From: Bdellovibrio bacteriovorus str. Tiberius
Lineage (GTDB): Bacteria; Bdellovibrionota; Bdellovibrionia; Bdellovibrionales; Bdellovibrionaceae
Direction of reading: 5' to 3'
Assembly (NCBI RefSeq): GCF_000317895.1
Contig: NC_019567.1
Location: 1,984,001-2,048,000 of the forward strand
DNA: 64,000 bases
A program made the translations under genes and the position numbers. Below are positions 25,890 through 35,639 of this stretch, in pieces. The notes below the pieces were generated by a model that did not search any database, was not told where the DNA came from, and worked only from the letters and a program-made list of their open reading frames with translations. Position 1 is the stretch's first letter; each line of letters begins with the position of its first letter.

Positions 25890-26098
25890 CCCTGTGTTTA
25901 TCGGAATTCCTGTTAAAAACCTGAGTGAAAACTGAGGTCTAGTCCAGTTAAGGACCGAAAAATCCCTGGTCGGCCTGGAAAACAGGCAGAAACGGGGTGT
26001 AGAAATTTCCTGATCTGTTAACGCAGTGGACACCCTAAAAGGGCAAATTATCTTAGAGGTTCTCAATACTTAAGAACTATGATAGGTTCCGGCAGCTT
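25890..26098. other. divergent intergenic region, PAD operon / iscS
   Basis: 209 bases with no gene seen. TATC(6)GTTCT(9)AGAAC(3)GATA forms nested inverted repeats about 26050-26086, just before the iscS start at 26099. The region must hold promoters for both directions; I could not pick convincing boxes. Confidence 0.4.
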
Positions 26099-27304
26099 AT
26101 GATACAGACCAAGGTCCTTCATTATTTCGATCACAACGCCACGACTCCGGTGTGCAAAGAGGTTTTGGAATCTCTGCCCGAGTTCGCACAAGCTTGGGGG
26201 AACCCAAGCTCCATCCATTGGGGTGGTCGTCAGCCGAAGAATATTCTGCGTGACGCGCGCAAGGCCGTGGCAGAAATGGTGAACGCAAGTCCGCTGGAAA
26301 TCATTTTCACTTCCGGTGGCAGCGAAGCCAACAACACAGTTTTGAAAGGTCTGCTGGAATACTACCAGACAGCACAGTTCCTGACTCCGGAGCAGCGCAA
26401 GCGCACTCACTTCATGAGTTCTGAAGTGGAGCACCCAAGCATCATGAAAACCATGCAGCACCTGAAAGATCTGGGGGCGCGCGTGGATTTTATTCCGGTG
26501 AATCGTCAGGGGCAGATTGATCTGAAATTCTATGAAGAGCATCTGAGCGAAGAAACCGCACTGGTGTCTGTGATGTTTGCCAACAATGAAACGGGCACAT
26601 TATTCCCGATCAAAGAAATGGTCGAGATGGCGCATAAAAAAGGCGCGCTCTTCCATACGGATGCGGTACAGGCTTTCGGTAAAGTGCCGGTGGACCTGAA
26701 GGCGTTGAATGTCGATTTTGCCTCTTTCTCTGGTCACAAATTCTATTCCGTCAAAGGAATCGGAGTTTTGTATGCGAAGAAGGGCAACAACGTCACACCT
26801 CTGATTCACGGAGGCGCTCAGGAAAGACACCGCCGTGGCGGCACTGAAAACACACTGGGTATCGGGGCGCTGGGTGTGGTTGCCAAGCGTGCGCCAATGA
26901 TTGCGGAAAAATCCAAGACGCTGGCAGCTCTTCGTGATCACATGGAAGCCCGCATTCTTTCTGAAATTTCTGAAGTGACGGTGACTGCCGGGGAAACCCC
27001 TCGTCTGCCGAACACAAGTTCATTGGTGCTGAAAGGTGCTGATGGGGAAACCATGCTGATGTCTTTGGATATCAAAGGCTATGCTGTCTCCACGGGGGCT
27101 GCATGTTCTTCCGGGAATCCCGAGCCAAGCCCGGTGCTTTTGGCGATGGGTCTGTCCCGTGACGAAGCTCAGAACAGCCTGCGTTTAAGCCTTGGCTGGG
27201 ACAGCACACTGGAGCAGGTGGATTCGTTTGTAGATACATTGAAAACAGTAGTGGATCGCTTGCGATCTTTGAACGACGACAAAGGAGAGACTTGTCATGT
27301 CTAA
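26099..27304 (+). CDS. iscS: cysteine desulfurase (IscS/NifS family)
   Basis: The 401-residue PLP enzyme removes sulfur from cysteine as an enzyme persulfide. YFDHNATTP (9-17), [20 protein letters not shown], the PLP lysine SGHKF (K214) and the mobile loop with the catalytic cysteine [14 protein letters not shown] (C336) are intact. There is no iscR, iscU or hscA nearby; instead mnmA overlaps it by 8 bases, so its main local role is probably to supply sulfur for tRNA 2-thiouridine. iscS is used in the broad family sense. Confidence 0.92.
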   Translation: MIQTKVLHYFDHNATTPVCKEVLESLPEFAQAWGNPSSIHWGGRQPKNILRDARKAVAEMVNASPLEIIFTSGGSEANNTVLKGLLEYYQTAQFLTPEQRKRTHFMSSEVEHPSIMKTMQHLKDLGARVDFIPVNRQGQIDLKFYEEHLSEETALVSVMFANNETGTLFPIKEMVEMAHKKGALFHTDAVQAFGKVPVDLKALNVDFASFSGHKFYSVKGIGVLYAKKGNNVTPLIHGGAQERHRRGGTENTLGIGALGVVAKRAPMIAEKSKTLAALRDHMEARILSEISEVTVTAGETPRLPNTSSLVLKGADGETMLMSLDIKGYAVSTGAACSSGNPEPSPVLLAMGLSRDEAQNSLRLSLGWDSTLEQVDSFVDTLKTVVDRLRSLNDDKGETCHV

Positions 27305-28379
27305 AGGAAGAGTCCTTGTTGCTATGAGCGGAGGCGTGGACAGTTCCGCCGCGGCTGCGCTCTTGGTCGAACAGGGTTACGAAGTTATCGGAGCCACGAT
27401 GCAGGTCTGGGATTATTCCACCTGTGATATCGAGGAAGGAAACGGCACGTGCTGTTCCAGTATCGACGTGGATGACGCTCGTTCGGTTGCAGACCGTCTT
27501 GGTATTCCGTTTTATGTGATCAACTGCGAAGCGAAATTCCGTGCCGCGGTTATTGATCCTTTCTTGAAAGCCTACCTGGAAGGGCAAACGCCGCTTCCAT
27601 GTGTGAACTGCAATACGTATTTGAAATTTGACCACCTGGTTAAAAAAATGCGTGAGCTTGAGTGTGACTATATCGCCACCGGCCACTATGCCAAAATCGT
27701 TTATGACGACAAAGGCAAAGCCTCGATCCACACATCCACAGATGACTGGAAAGATCAGACTTACTTCCTGTTTACAATTGATCCGGAATTGGTGCCGAAG
27801 CTTTTGTTCCCGGTGGGAGATATGAAAAAGCCGCAGGTGCGCGAGTATTCTGAAAGCCGTGGTCTGGTGACTGCGCGCAAGAAAGATTCTCAAGGCATCT
27901 GCTTTGTCGGCAATCAGGGTTATCAGAACTTTATCAAAGATCATGTGAAGTCCGAAATTCTGGCCAGCAAAAAAGGTCTGATCAAGCGCTTCCCGGAAGG
28001 TCAGGTGATGGCTTCTCATGAAGGCATTCACAACTATACCTATGGTCAATCAAAAGGTCTGGGCATGGATTATCACGAAAAACTGTTCGTGATTAAGATC
28101 GATGCCGCTGACAACACAGTCTGGGTGGGCGAAGAAAAACATCTTTTCGCCAAGGAAGTCGATGTCGTCGATCCAAAGCTGCTGGATGAAATCCAGGACG
28201 GCGAAATCATGAATGTGAAGATTCGCTATCAGCACAAAGGGGCCCCGGCTCAGGTGATTAAAACTGACAGCGGCTTTAAATTGAAATTCACAGAGCCTCA
28301 GCGTGCAGTGACTCCAGGTCAGGCTGCCGTTTTCTATCGTGACAGGCAGCTCGTGGGGGGCGGATGGATCACTCTATGA
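27297..28379 (+). CDS. mnmA: tRNA-specific 2-thiouridylase
   Basis: MnmA makes s2U34 in tRNA-Glu, -Gln and -Lys. The PP-loop SGGVDSS is at 11-17; the catalytic Cys pair corresponds to C105 (VNCNTYLKF) and C202 (SQGICFVG); TGHYAKI and KDQTYFLF are further hallmarks. There are 360 residues. AAAGGAGAG lies before the ATG, within the end of iscS. The 3' end overlaps mtaB by 4 bases (ATGA). Confidence 0.95.
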   Translation: MSKGRVLVAMSGGVDSSAAAALLVEQGYEVIGATMQVWDYSTCDIEEGNGTCCSSIDVDDARSVADRLGIPFYVINCEAKFRAAVIDPFLKAYLEGQTPLPCVNCNTYLKFDHLVKKMRELECDYIATGHYAKIVYDDKGKASIHTSTDDWKDQTYFLFTIDPELVPKLLFPVGDMKKPQVREYSESRGLVTARKKDSQGICFVGNQGYQNFIKDHVKSEILASKKGLIKRFPEGQVMASHEGIHNYTYGQSKGLGMDYHEKLFVIKIDAADNTVWVGEEKHLFAKEVDVVDPKLLDEIQDGEIMNVKIRYQHKGAPAQVIKTDSGFKLKFTEPQRAVTPGQAAVFYRDRQLVGGGWITL

Positions 28380-29707
28380 AGTATCAGGTCCACACTTTCG
28401 GCTGTAAGGTGAACACTTACGATGCCGGCCTGATCCAGAAAAACCTGAACGCCAGCGGCTTCATGCCGGTGGTGTCCGGCCAGAAAGACGCGCGCATCCA
28501 CGTGCTGAACACCTGTGCGGTGACTGCGGAAGCCACGAAAGAGGCGGTTCGCTATATCCGTCGTCTGAAGGTGAAAGATCCTTTCTGCACGATCGTGGTG
28601 ACAGGATGTGCGGCGCAAGTCGACACCGGGTCGTTCTCAGGTCTTCCGGGGGCAGATCTTATTGTGGCCAATTCCCACAAAGGCAGTCTGCCGGATCTTT
28701 TGAACAAGCACTTCCGCGGTGAGCTGACTGAAAAAGTATTTAAATCCAACATTTTTAAAAAAGAGGATCTGGAAGCCGGCGGTGGTATTGAAAAGCAACA
28801 CACCCGCACCTTCCTGAAAATTCAGGATGGCTGTAACAGTTTCTGTACTTACTGCATTATTCCTTATGCCCGCGGTAAGAGCCGTTCCATCCCGGTGGCG
28901 GATCTGGTGAATCGTATCAATGACCTGTATGCGGAAGGCTCGCGCGAAGTGGTGCTGACCGGCGTGCATATCGGCGATTATGAAGACCAGATCGGTGACC
29001 GTAAATATGTGATGGAAGATCTGCTGGAAAATCTTCTGGCGAAAACCAAGATGCCACGTTTCCGTCTTTCAAGCCTTGAGCCGGTGGAAGTGTCTGAGCG
29101 TCTGTTGGATCTTTATCAGGATTCACGTCTGTGCCCGCATTTCCATATGAGCATTCAAAGTGCCAACACCGATGTGCTTTTCCATATGAAGCGCAAATAC
29201 ACGCAAGAAGACGTGCAAAAATCTCTGCGCGCGATTGCGGACCGTGTTCCCGGCAGCTTTGTCGGGATGGATGTCATCACGGGTTTCCCAACTGAAACCG
29301 AAGAGCAGTTCCAGGACACCTACAACTGCCTGAAAGATCTGCCGTGGACCAAGCTGCACGTATTCCCGTACAGCGAACGTCAGGGCACCCGTGCGGCGGC
29401 TATGGATGTTTCTGTGTATCCGCATGTGCGCGCGGAAAGAGCGGCACGTCTGCGCGAACTGAGTATCAGTCGTTACACCGAACAAGCCCGGAATCAGATC
29501 GGCAGCACCAAGCGTGTGCTGGTCCTGAAAAATGCCGCCAAAGGCGGACAGGGTCTTAGTCATGATTACTGGCCAGTGGATATTTCCGGTGCCGATAGCT
29601 TCCTGGATCACTGGGCGGGTCAGGAAGTCGATGTGAAAGTGACAGGCTATGATCATTCCAACAAACAACACATGGAAGGTCATCTGATCGGCGAGGTTCT
29701 GTCATGA
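28376..29707 (+). CDS. mtaB: tRNA t6A37 methylthiotransferase
   Basis: This is a radical-SAM methylthiotransferase of ~443 residues that makes ms2t6A. N-terminal cluster cysteines are in FGCKVN, LNTCAV and VTGCAAQ (10, 47, 78); the SAM cluster is CNSFCTYC (153-160). VNTYD with KVN rather than QMN after the first Cys, GVHIGDYE, and a C-terminal TRAM-like tail point to MtaB rather than MiaB or RimO. I use ATG 28376 (ATGA overlap with mnmA); an in-frame ATG four codons earlier is possible. Confidence 0.9.
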   Translation: MKYQVHTFGCKVNTYDAGLIQKNLNASGFMPVVSGQKDARIHVLNTCAVTAEATKEAVRYIRRLKVKDPFCTIVVTGCAAQVDTGSFSGLPGADLIVANSHKGSLPDLLNKHFRGELTEKVFKSNIFKKEDLEAGGGIEKQHTRTFLKIQDGCNSFCTYCIIPYARGKSRSIPVADLVNRINDLYAEGSREVVLTGVHIGDYEDQIGDRKYVMEDLLENLLAKTKMPRFRLSSLEPVEVSERLLDLYQDSRLCPHFHMSIQSANTDVLFHMKRKYTQEDVQKSLRAIADRVPGSFVGMDVITGFPTETEEQFQDTYNCLKDLPWTKLHVFPYSERQGTRAAAMDVSVYPHVRAERAARLRELSISRYTEQARNQIGSTKRVLVLKNAAKGGQGLSHDYWPVDISGADSFLDHWAGQEVDVKVTGYDHSNKQHMEGHLIGEVLS

Positions 29708-30408
29708 GTGATCAGGGCCGAAAGAGTCTTGAAGAGCGTGTAGGGTATCACTTTAAGAAACCGGCACTGCTGGAAAGAGCGCTGACCCACAAGAGTTTTG
29801 CCAACGAGCTGAGAAACACCGTTGAGCACAATGAAAAGCTCGAATTCCTGGGTGATGCTGTTTTGGATCTGGTCGTGGGAGAGTTTTTGTATGAAAAATT
29901 CCCGACCGACACTGAAGGTGGATTGTCAAAGAAACGTGCCAGTATTGTCAATGAAGAGGTTCTGTCCGAACTGGCACTGGAAATGGGTTTGAATAAACTC
30001 ATGCAACTGGGAAAGGGCGAAGCCCTGACCGGGGGCGCGCAGAAGCCGCGCCTGATAGCCTCTTCGTTTGAAGCCATTGTCGGGGCGCTGTACCTGGACG
30101 GTGGTTTCGAAGTGGCTCGCAGCTTTATTCGTCAGGAATTTGTTCCTTTGGCGGATCGGGTGTGTGGTCACGAGGACTTCGAGCGGGATTATAAAACCCG
30201 TCTGCAGGAACTGGTGCAGAAGTCCTCGAAAGAAACGCCACGCTATGAAGTGCTGGCGGAAGAAGGGCCCCCGCATGATCGGGAGTTCCTGGTTTGTGTA
30301 AAAGTAAAAGAAGATGTCTGGGCTCAAGGGCGGGGCCGCAGTAAGAAAAACGCCGAGCAAATGGCGGCAAAGAATGCCCTTGAGATGAAGTACAAGGAGA
30401 CGAATTAA
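29704..30408 (+). CDS. rnc: ribonuclease III
   Basis: This is 234 residues. The catalytic signature NEKLEFLGDAVL is at 43-54, with the second acidic site GALYLDGGFE downstream and a double-stranded RNA-binding domain at ~155-225 (DYKTRLQELVQ, GRGRSKKNAEQMAAKNAL). It processes rRNA and other structured RNA. It starts at an ATGA overlap with mtaB and is followed one base later by era, the common rnc-era pair. Confidence 0.96.
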   Translation: MSDQGRKSLEERVGYHFKKPALLERALTHKSFANELRNTVEHNEKLEFLGDAVLDLVVGEFLYEKFPTDTEGGLSKKRASIVNEEVLSELALEMGLNKLMQLGKGEALTGGAQKPRLIASSFEAIVGALYLDGGFEVARSFIRQEFVPLADRVCGHEDFERDYKTRLQELVQKSSKETPRYEVLAEEGPPHDREFLVCVKVKEDVWAQGRGRSKKNAEQMAAKNALEMKYKETN

Positions 30409-30409
30409 G

Positions 30410-31321
30410 ATGAGTTACAAAGCTGGATTTTTAGGTCTGATCGGACAGCCGAACGCGGGGAAGAGCACGTTGATGAACTTCCTTGTGGACGAAAAGGTCT
30501 CTATCGTCTCTTCAAAACCTCAGACAACCCGCCGCCGTATTCTGGGCATCTGGAGCACAGATAAAGGTCAGGTGATCTTTGTTGATGCTCCGGGTTTGAT
30601 CAAAGCCGATGAGGGTTTGAATGGTTTCCTGGCACAGGAAGCCCATGATGTTATCAACAGCTCTGATGCGCTTTTGGCGATCATTGCGGTGGATGAGGAA
30701 AAACCGGAAAACGCTGAAAAGGTCATCGACCTGGTTTCCAAAAGCGGCAAGCCATGGATCGCCGTGATCACCAAAACGGATATCGAGGAAAAAGCCCACC
30801 GTGTGATGATTCTTCGCAAGATGGTCGAGGACAAGGGCGGCAAAGCCTTCTCTGTGTCCGTGAAAGACTCCAAAAACGATCAGGAAGAGCGTGAAGCACT
30901 TCTGATTGAGTTCATGGAATTGCTGCCAGAGTCTCCGGCTCCACTTTATGACACTGAGTTGTTTACGAACGAAAACGTGCGTGAAATGGCGGCGGAAATC
31001 GTCCGTGAACAGTGCTTTGAGGCGCTTCACCATGAAATCCCGTATTCTATCGCGGTTCGCATCGTGAAGTTTGAAGAAGAAGCCAAGCCGGTTCCAAAGA
31101 TCTATGCCGAGATCGTGGTGTCCAAAGACAGCCACAAAGCGATCGTGATCGGAAAAGGCGCCAGCGTGATCAAGCAGATCGGTATGGAAGCCCGCAAGGA
31201 AATTGAAAAACTGATGGGAGAAAAAATCTTCCTGGACCTGAACGTGGCATCCAAGCCCGAGTGGTTCTCCAATAAACGCATGATGAAGGAGCTTGGATAT
31301 GTCGTCGACTCTAAAGACTGA
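30410..31321 (+). CDS. era: ribosome-assembly GTPase Era
   Basis: The 303-residue protein has G1 GQPNAGKST (12-20), the switch I region SKPQTTRRRILG, G3 DAPG, G4 TKTD, and a C-terminal KH domain with AIVIGKGASVIKQIG. Era binds the 3' end of 16S rRNA during small-subunit maturation. TAAG and AAGGAGAC provide the ribosome site. The last 23 bases overlap der. Confidence 0.96.
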   Translation: MSYKAGFLGLIGQPNAGKSTLMNFLVDEKVSIVSSKPQTTRRRILGIWSTDKGQVIFVDAPGLIKADEGLNGFLAQEAHDVINSSDALLAIIAVDEEKPENAEKVIDLVSKSGKPWIAVITKTDIEEKAHRVMILRKMVEDKGGKAFSVSVKDSKNDQEEREALLIEFMELLPESPAPLYDTELFTNENVREMAAEIVREQCFEALHHEIPYSIAVRIVKFEEEAKPVPKIYAEIVVSKDSHKAIVIGKGASVIKQIGMEARKEIEKLMGEKIFLDLNVASKPEWFSNKRMMKELGYVVDSKD

Positions 31322-32648
31322 TTTCTCGCCGAAAGTGGCGATCATCGGTCGCCCGAATGTCGGTAAATCAACACTGTTTAATATCATCACTGAAACCCGC
31401 AAAGCCGTGGTGAAAAACCAGGCGGGTGTTACTCGTGACATCATGATCGAACCTGTCGATATCTGGGGCAAGCAATTCGACCTGATCGACACGGGCGGTA
31501 TCACGGAAGCCGGCGATATTTTCTCCAAGCTGATCAAAGAACAGGTGACTGAGTTCCTGCACTCGGTGGATCTGATCGTGGCAGTGATGGATGGGCGTGT
31601 GGGTCTGGTGCCTGAAGACCGTGACATCATTCGCGTGGCGAAACAAACTGGCAAGCCGTTCCTTCTGGTGATCAACAAGGTCGACAGCGATCAGGATCAG
31701 GATATGGCCAAAGCTGACTTCTATGAGTTCGGTGTGGACGTGATTGCGGCCTCTTTTGAGCAGCGCCGTGGTCTGGCTGAGATCCTTGAATGGGTTGTGG
31801 CGCAGATCCCTGAAAATCCAGGAACGGTGAAAGAGGGCATGAATATCGCCATCGTCGGTAAACCGAACGTGGGTAAGAGCTCTATCTGTAATGCGATTCT
31901 GGGCTTCAATCGAATGATCGTTTCGGATGTTGCCGGAACGACCATTGACTCTGTCGATTCTCCTTTCGTTTATAACGAGAAAAAGTACACTTTGGTGGAT
32001 ACCGCCGGTCTTCGTCGTTCTGCAAAACGTGAAGAGGATCTGGAAATCATTTCTGCCTTCAAATCCCAGGAAGCCATTCGTCGTGCGGATATCGTGCTGT
32101 TGATGGTGGATGGAACTGTCGGCCCGACAGATCAGGATGCGCGTATCATGCAGGCGATTCTGGAAGATCACAAAGGTGTGATCGTCGTGGCGAATAAGTC
32201 AGACTTGGGTGGCAAGGAAGTTCCTGAATACCGCAAGACCTTCCGTGAGCAGGTTGAGCGTGTGTTCCACTTCTTCACTGACGTTCACGTTGTCTTCACC
32301 AGTGCCAAAACCGGTTACGGTCTGGAAGACCTGTTTGAGATGATTGAAAAAGTCGCTCATCAGATGACCTTCCGTGTTCCAACGGCAGAGCTGAATGACT
32401 TCTTCTTCGAAACCATCCGTAAAGCTCCGGCTCCGGTTTGGGGTACGACGAACGTGAAGTTCTATTATCTGACTCAGACATATCAGCAGCCTCCGGCATT
32501 TATCGCATTTGCGAATCATCCGGATGGTGTGACGAATTCCTATCGCCGCTTCCTGATTAAACACATTAAAACGAACTGGGACCTTCACGGGATGCCGATT
32601 CGTATCTTCTGTATGAAATCACGCCGTGGTGGACCGGATAATGGCTAG
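31299..32648 (+). CDS. der: double-GTPase ribosome-assembly factor Der (EngA)
   Basis: From ATG 31299 (AAGGAG upstream, inside era) the product has 449 residues. Two G domains are plain: GRPNVGKST near 17-25 and GKPNVGKSS near 185, each with DTGG/DTAG and NKVD/NKSD. A KH-like C-terminal domain ends in basic KSRRGGPDNG. Der acts on the 50S subunit. Having era and der overlapping in one transcript puts both ribosome GTPases under the same control. Confidence 0.95.
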   Translation: MSSTLKTDFSPKVAIIGRPNVGKSTLFNIITETRKAVVKNQAGVTRDIMIEPVDIWGKQFDLIDTGGITEAGDIFSKLIKEQVTEFLHSVDLIVAVMDGRVGLVPEDRDIIRVAKQTGKPFLLVINKVDSDQDQDMAKADFYEFGVDVIAASFEQRRGLAEILEWVVAQIPENPGTVKEGMNIAIVGKPNVGKSSICNAILGFNRMIVSDVAGTTIDSVDSPFVYNEKKYTLVDTAGLRRSAKREEDLEIISAFKSQEAIRRADIVLLMVDGTVGPTDQDARIMQAILEDHKGVIVVANKSDLGGKEVPEYRKTFREQVERVFHFFTDVHVVFTSAKTGYGLEDLFEMIEKVAHQMTFRVPTAELNDFFFETIRKAPAPVWGTTNVKFYYLTQTYQQPPAFIAFANHPDGVTNSYRRFLIKHIKTNWDLHGMPIRIFCMKSRRGGPDNG

Positions 32649-34008
32649 TAAACGCGGCTCGTGGAAAACACGCTATGGATTCTATCTTCTGGCCATCGGC
32701 TCTGCCTGTGGTCTGGGAAATCTGTGGCGTTTTCCCTATGTCGTGGGCGAAAATGGAGGCGGTGCCTTCATTTTGCTTTATGGTCTGCTGGCTTTGGCCA
32801 TTGGTGCTCCGCTGCTGATTGCCGAGCTGATGCTGGGTAAAGGCACGCGTCGTTCGGTGATCGTGGCGACCCAGCAGATGAGCGCCAAGACCGGCGTGAA
32901 TTTCCGCTGGGTCGGGCGACTGGCCGTGATGGTCAGCATTGTCGTCTTGTCTTATTATTCGGTTATCAGTGGCTGGGTTTTGCACTTTCTGACCCAATTC
33001 CTGGTTTCTTTATTTTCCAGTCCCGAACAACTGACTGACAAAACCAATCTGGCGGCCTTGATGTCCAATGGCTGGCTGCAGTTGATGCTGGCCAGTGCGC
33101 ACATCCTGATCACGGTTGTTGTGGTTGTAAAAGGGGTGCAGCAGGGGCTGGAGCGCTGGATCGGCTACACCATGCCGCTGTTTGCAGTGCTGGTTATTAT
33201 TCTGGTCATGCGTTCGTTCTCGCTGCCTTCAACTCCGGAGGTTTTGCGCTTCCTGTTTTATCCGGACTTTTCAAAGCTGAGCTGGGATTCCATCAACCAC
33301 GCATTAGGGCATGTGTTCTTCACGCTTTCGGTGGGCTTTGGCACGATGGTGACCTTTGGTTCTTACATGCGTGAAGAAGACCACGTTCCGACGGCGGGTT
33401 TCCGTGTGACGATCGTGGATACGGTGATTTCACTGGTTGCCGTGGTGATGATTTTCCCGGTGGCTTTCCAGGCGTCCAATGTGCCGTTGACTGATCCGGC
33501 GTTGATGTTTGAAGTCTTGCCGAAGTACCTGTTGGGGATTCGCGGAGGCACGCTGTTTGGTTTGGCGTTCTTTGCGTGTCTTTATATGGCGGCACTGAAT
33601 GCCAGTATTGGTTTGCTGGAAGTTGTCGTGTCCAACTGGGTGGATGCCAAGAAAGAAATGGAACGTGGTAAAGCGACCTGGTATTCCGGAGCGATTGCTT
33701 TGATGCTGACGGTTCTGCCGGCGCTTTCCAGTTCGATCTTTAAGGACATCCGCGTGGGTGGCCGGTCACTGATTGAAAATCTGGATTCATTGCTGATCAA
33801 CTGGTTGTTGCCATTGGTGGCGCTGGGTATTTTGATCGCCTTCAATCGCGGCGTTTCAGACAAGGAAAAAGAGCTGGGCTTTGTCGACAAGGACAAGTTC
33901 GTCAGCTATTCAATGTATCCGCATTGGATGTTTGTTCTGAAGTGGGCAGGCCCGGTTGTGATTATCGTGGGCCTTTTGCTGCAAGTCATTGGGGTCTTTG
34001 TCAGTTAG
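32641..34008 (+). CDS. sodium-dependent transporter, SNF/NSS family
   Basis: From ATG 32641, overlapping the der stop by 8 bases, it has 455 residues and about 11-12 hydrophobic segments. TM1 has the NSS signature GSACGLGNLWRFPY followed by ENGGGAFILLYG; these residues bind Na+ and substrate. Bacterial members import amino acids. VKGVQQGLERW is also typical. The exact substrate is unknown. It is the last gene of the run that starts at iscS. Confidence 0.9.
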   Translation: MASKRGSWKTRYGFYLLAIGSACGLGNLWRFPYVVGENGGGAFILLYGLLALAIGAPLLIAELMLGKGTRRSVIVATQQMSAKTGVNFRWVGRLAVMVSIVVLSYYSVISGWVLHFLTQFLVSLFSSPEQLTDKTNLAALMSNGWLQLMLASAHILITVVVVVKGVQQGLERWIGYTMPLFAVLVIILVMRSFSLPSTPEVLRFLFYPDFSKLSWDSINHALGHVFFTLSVGFGTMVTFGSYMREEDHVPTAGFRVTIVDTVISLVAVVMIFPVAFQASNVPLTDPALMFEVLPKYLLGIRGGTLFGLAFFACLYMAALNASIGLLEVVVSNWVDAKKEMERGKATWYSGAIALMLTVLPALSSSIFKDIRVGGRSLIENLDSLLINWLLPLVALGILIAFNRGVSDKEKELGFVDKDKFVSYSMYPHWMFVLKWAGPVVIIVGLLLQVIGVFVS

Positions 34009-34030
34009 TCTGGTCAGAAATGCGGGATGA

Positions 34031-34801
34031 TTAGAAGTTCATCCCCAGGATCACCAGGAAGTTATAGAAGTCACCGGTCAGATTCTTATCCAGCTTTTCA
34101 GTGCCGTCCACATAGGACTTATTCTCGTCGCTGAAGTTCACATAGTGATAGGTCCCTTGCAAGCCCAGGTAGGCTTTTTTGCGCATCAAGGGGATCTCTA
34201 AACCCGCACCGATATCAAAACCCATTGTCGAGTCACGGCTGAAGCCATCAAGGCCCGCAATTGTGTATGTGCGATAGAACTGACCCAAGCCGCCCAGGAT
34301 GTATGGATTCAGATCCGCAAGACCGCGGGTCACGTTCTGGGTGTTCATGTAATATTTCAAATCAAAGTTCACGGCCGTGATGGACACGTTGCCTTCGTAG
34401 GTTTTGGCCTGGTTGTTTACAGAGAACTTCACTGCGTGGTCACCAGTCTGGAACCCCAGGCTCATCGCCAGACGCAGGTCAAAGAAGTAAGTCAGGAAAA
34501 TACCAAAAGTTGGCGCCGAGGAATACGCATCCGCAAAGTTGCCGGTGAATCCGCGCATACCACCCGCAAGACCAATTGTGAAGAAGCGGCCGTTGCGGAA
34601 AAAGTTGATGTCAGCTTCTTCGTCGGATTCTTCTTCAAATTCAGAATAATCAGTGAATGGATCATAGGCTTCGTCCGCGTCAACCTGGGAAATAAGGTAG
34701 GATTTGTGATCAGACTGAGCCAGGGATTTTGAGGGTAGGCTAAGCCCCAAAGCAAGTAGAATCAGAAGGCTGTATGTAAGTGATCGAGCTGTGGTTTTCA
34801 C
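34031..34801 (-). CDS. outer-membrane beta-barrel protein (GTG start)
   Basis: The GTG at 34801 is preceded by GAGGGGG. The 256-residue product has a signal peptide (ARSLTYSLLILLALGLSLPS...LA), an acidic spacer (SEFEEESDEEAD), then alternating amphipathic strands with Gly turns (FFTIGLAGGMRGFTG, NPYILGGLGQFYRTY, MGFDIGAGLEI), ending in FYNFLVILGMNF with a terminal Phe, the usual barrel-assembly signal. It probably folds as an OmpW/OmpA-like 8-strand barrel. Function unknown. It has its own transcript. Confidence 0.8.
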   Translation of the reverse strand: MKTTARSLTYSLLILLALGLSLPSKSLAQSDHKSYLISQVDADEAYDPFTDYSEFEEESDEEADINFFRNGRFFTIGLAGGMRGFTGNFADAYSSAPTFGIFLTYFFDLRLAMSLGFQTGDHAVKFSVNNQAKTYEGNVSITAVNFDLKYYMNTQNVTRGLADLNPYILGGLGQFYRTYTIAGLDGFSRDSTMGFDIGAGLEIPLMRKKAYLGLQGTYHYVNFSDENKSYVDGTEKLDKNLTGDFYNFLVILGMNF

Positions 34802-34911
34802 AAGGTCCCCCTCTTGATATTATCGAATCAAAAGGGGCAAAACTTCAAAGCAAAGTATCAAAACGGAGTCCAGAAATCGGCGGATTGTCTCGCTTTGGGA
34901 CGCCGGACTTT

Positions 34912-35466
34912 TTAGAGGGGTTCGTTCAGGGCCTTTTCCACAGTTTTTGTGATGGAGTCCGAGGACGGTTTGGTGATTGAGCTCCAGCGTTCAACCGCCT
35001 GACCTTTGCGGTTGATAAGGAACTTTTCAAAGTTCCAGGCCACGTCTTTGAAGATCAATCCTGGTTTTTGTGTCGTCAGGAATTGATAAACCGGCTGGAT
35101 GTCCTTGCCACTGACCGGTGCTTTATCAAACAACGGGAAGGTCACGCCAAATTCCTTGGCGGCAAAAGTCTGAACTTCGTCGTTCGTTCCCTTTTCCTGT
35201 TTGAAGTCGTTGGAAGGAAAGCCCAGAACCACGAAACCGCGGTCTGCATATTTTTTGTACATTTCTTCCAGCTCTTTTAGTTGAGGAGTGAACCCGCATT
35301 GTGAAGCGGTGTTGACCACCAAAACAACCTTGCCCCGGTATGTGGAGAAATTGATCTTTTTGCCGGAAAGCGAGTTCGCGGAAAGATCAAAGAAGCTGGA
35401 TGGTGTGTCCTTAGCCCAGGCAAAAGAAGTGCACAAAATTAGGGCGATAAGAGTAAAAATACGCAT
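34912..35466 (-). CDS. periplasmic glutathione-peroxidase-family thiol peroxidase
   Basis: From ATG 35466 (AGGGGGA upstream) it has 184 residues with a signal peptide (MRIFTLIALILCTSFAWA). The peroxidatic residue is Cys57 in NTASQCGFT; Gln90 in FPSNDFKQE, and Trp144/Asn145 in VAWNFEKFL complete the tetrad. The FPSNDF loop is one residue shorter than the usual form. No second cysteine remains in the mature protein, so it lacks the resolving Cys used by many non-seleno enzymes and needs an external thiol. It reduces peroxides in the envelope. Confidence 0.9.
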   Translation of the reverse strand: MRIFTLIALILCTSFAWAKDTPSSFFDLSANSLSGKKINFSTYRGKVVLVVNTASQCGFTPQLKELEEMYKKYADRGFVVLGFPSNDFKQEKGTNDEVQTFAAKEFGVTFPLFDKAPVSGKDIQPVYQFLTTQKPGLIFKDVAWNFEKFLINRKGQAVERWSSITKPSSDSITKTVEKALNEPL

Positions 35467-35639
35467 GGTTTCCCCCTGATGGGCGTATTCTAGAGGGGGC
35501 GAAGGTAAATCACAAGAAAAAGCCCCGGGAAACCCTTTGGATGCAGTGCGCACCTTTGACTTTATCAATTCGTGATTTTCTAATCATTAAGAGCCTTTAG
35601 GATTCTAATTCAATTCAAAAACAGGAGATTATCTCGGCG

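Noticed and set aside
26050..26086. IscR-type operator before iscS
   Set aside because: Nested repeats are present but they do not resemble known IscR sites and no iscR is nearby.
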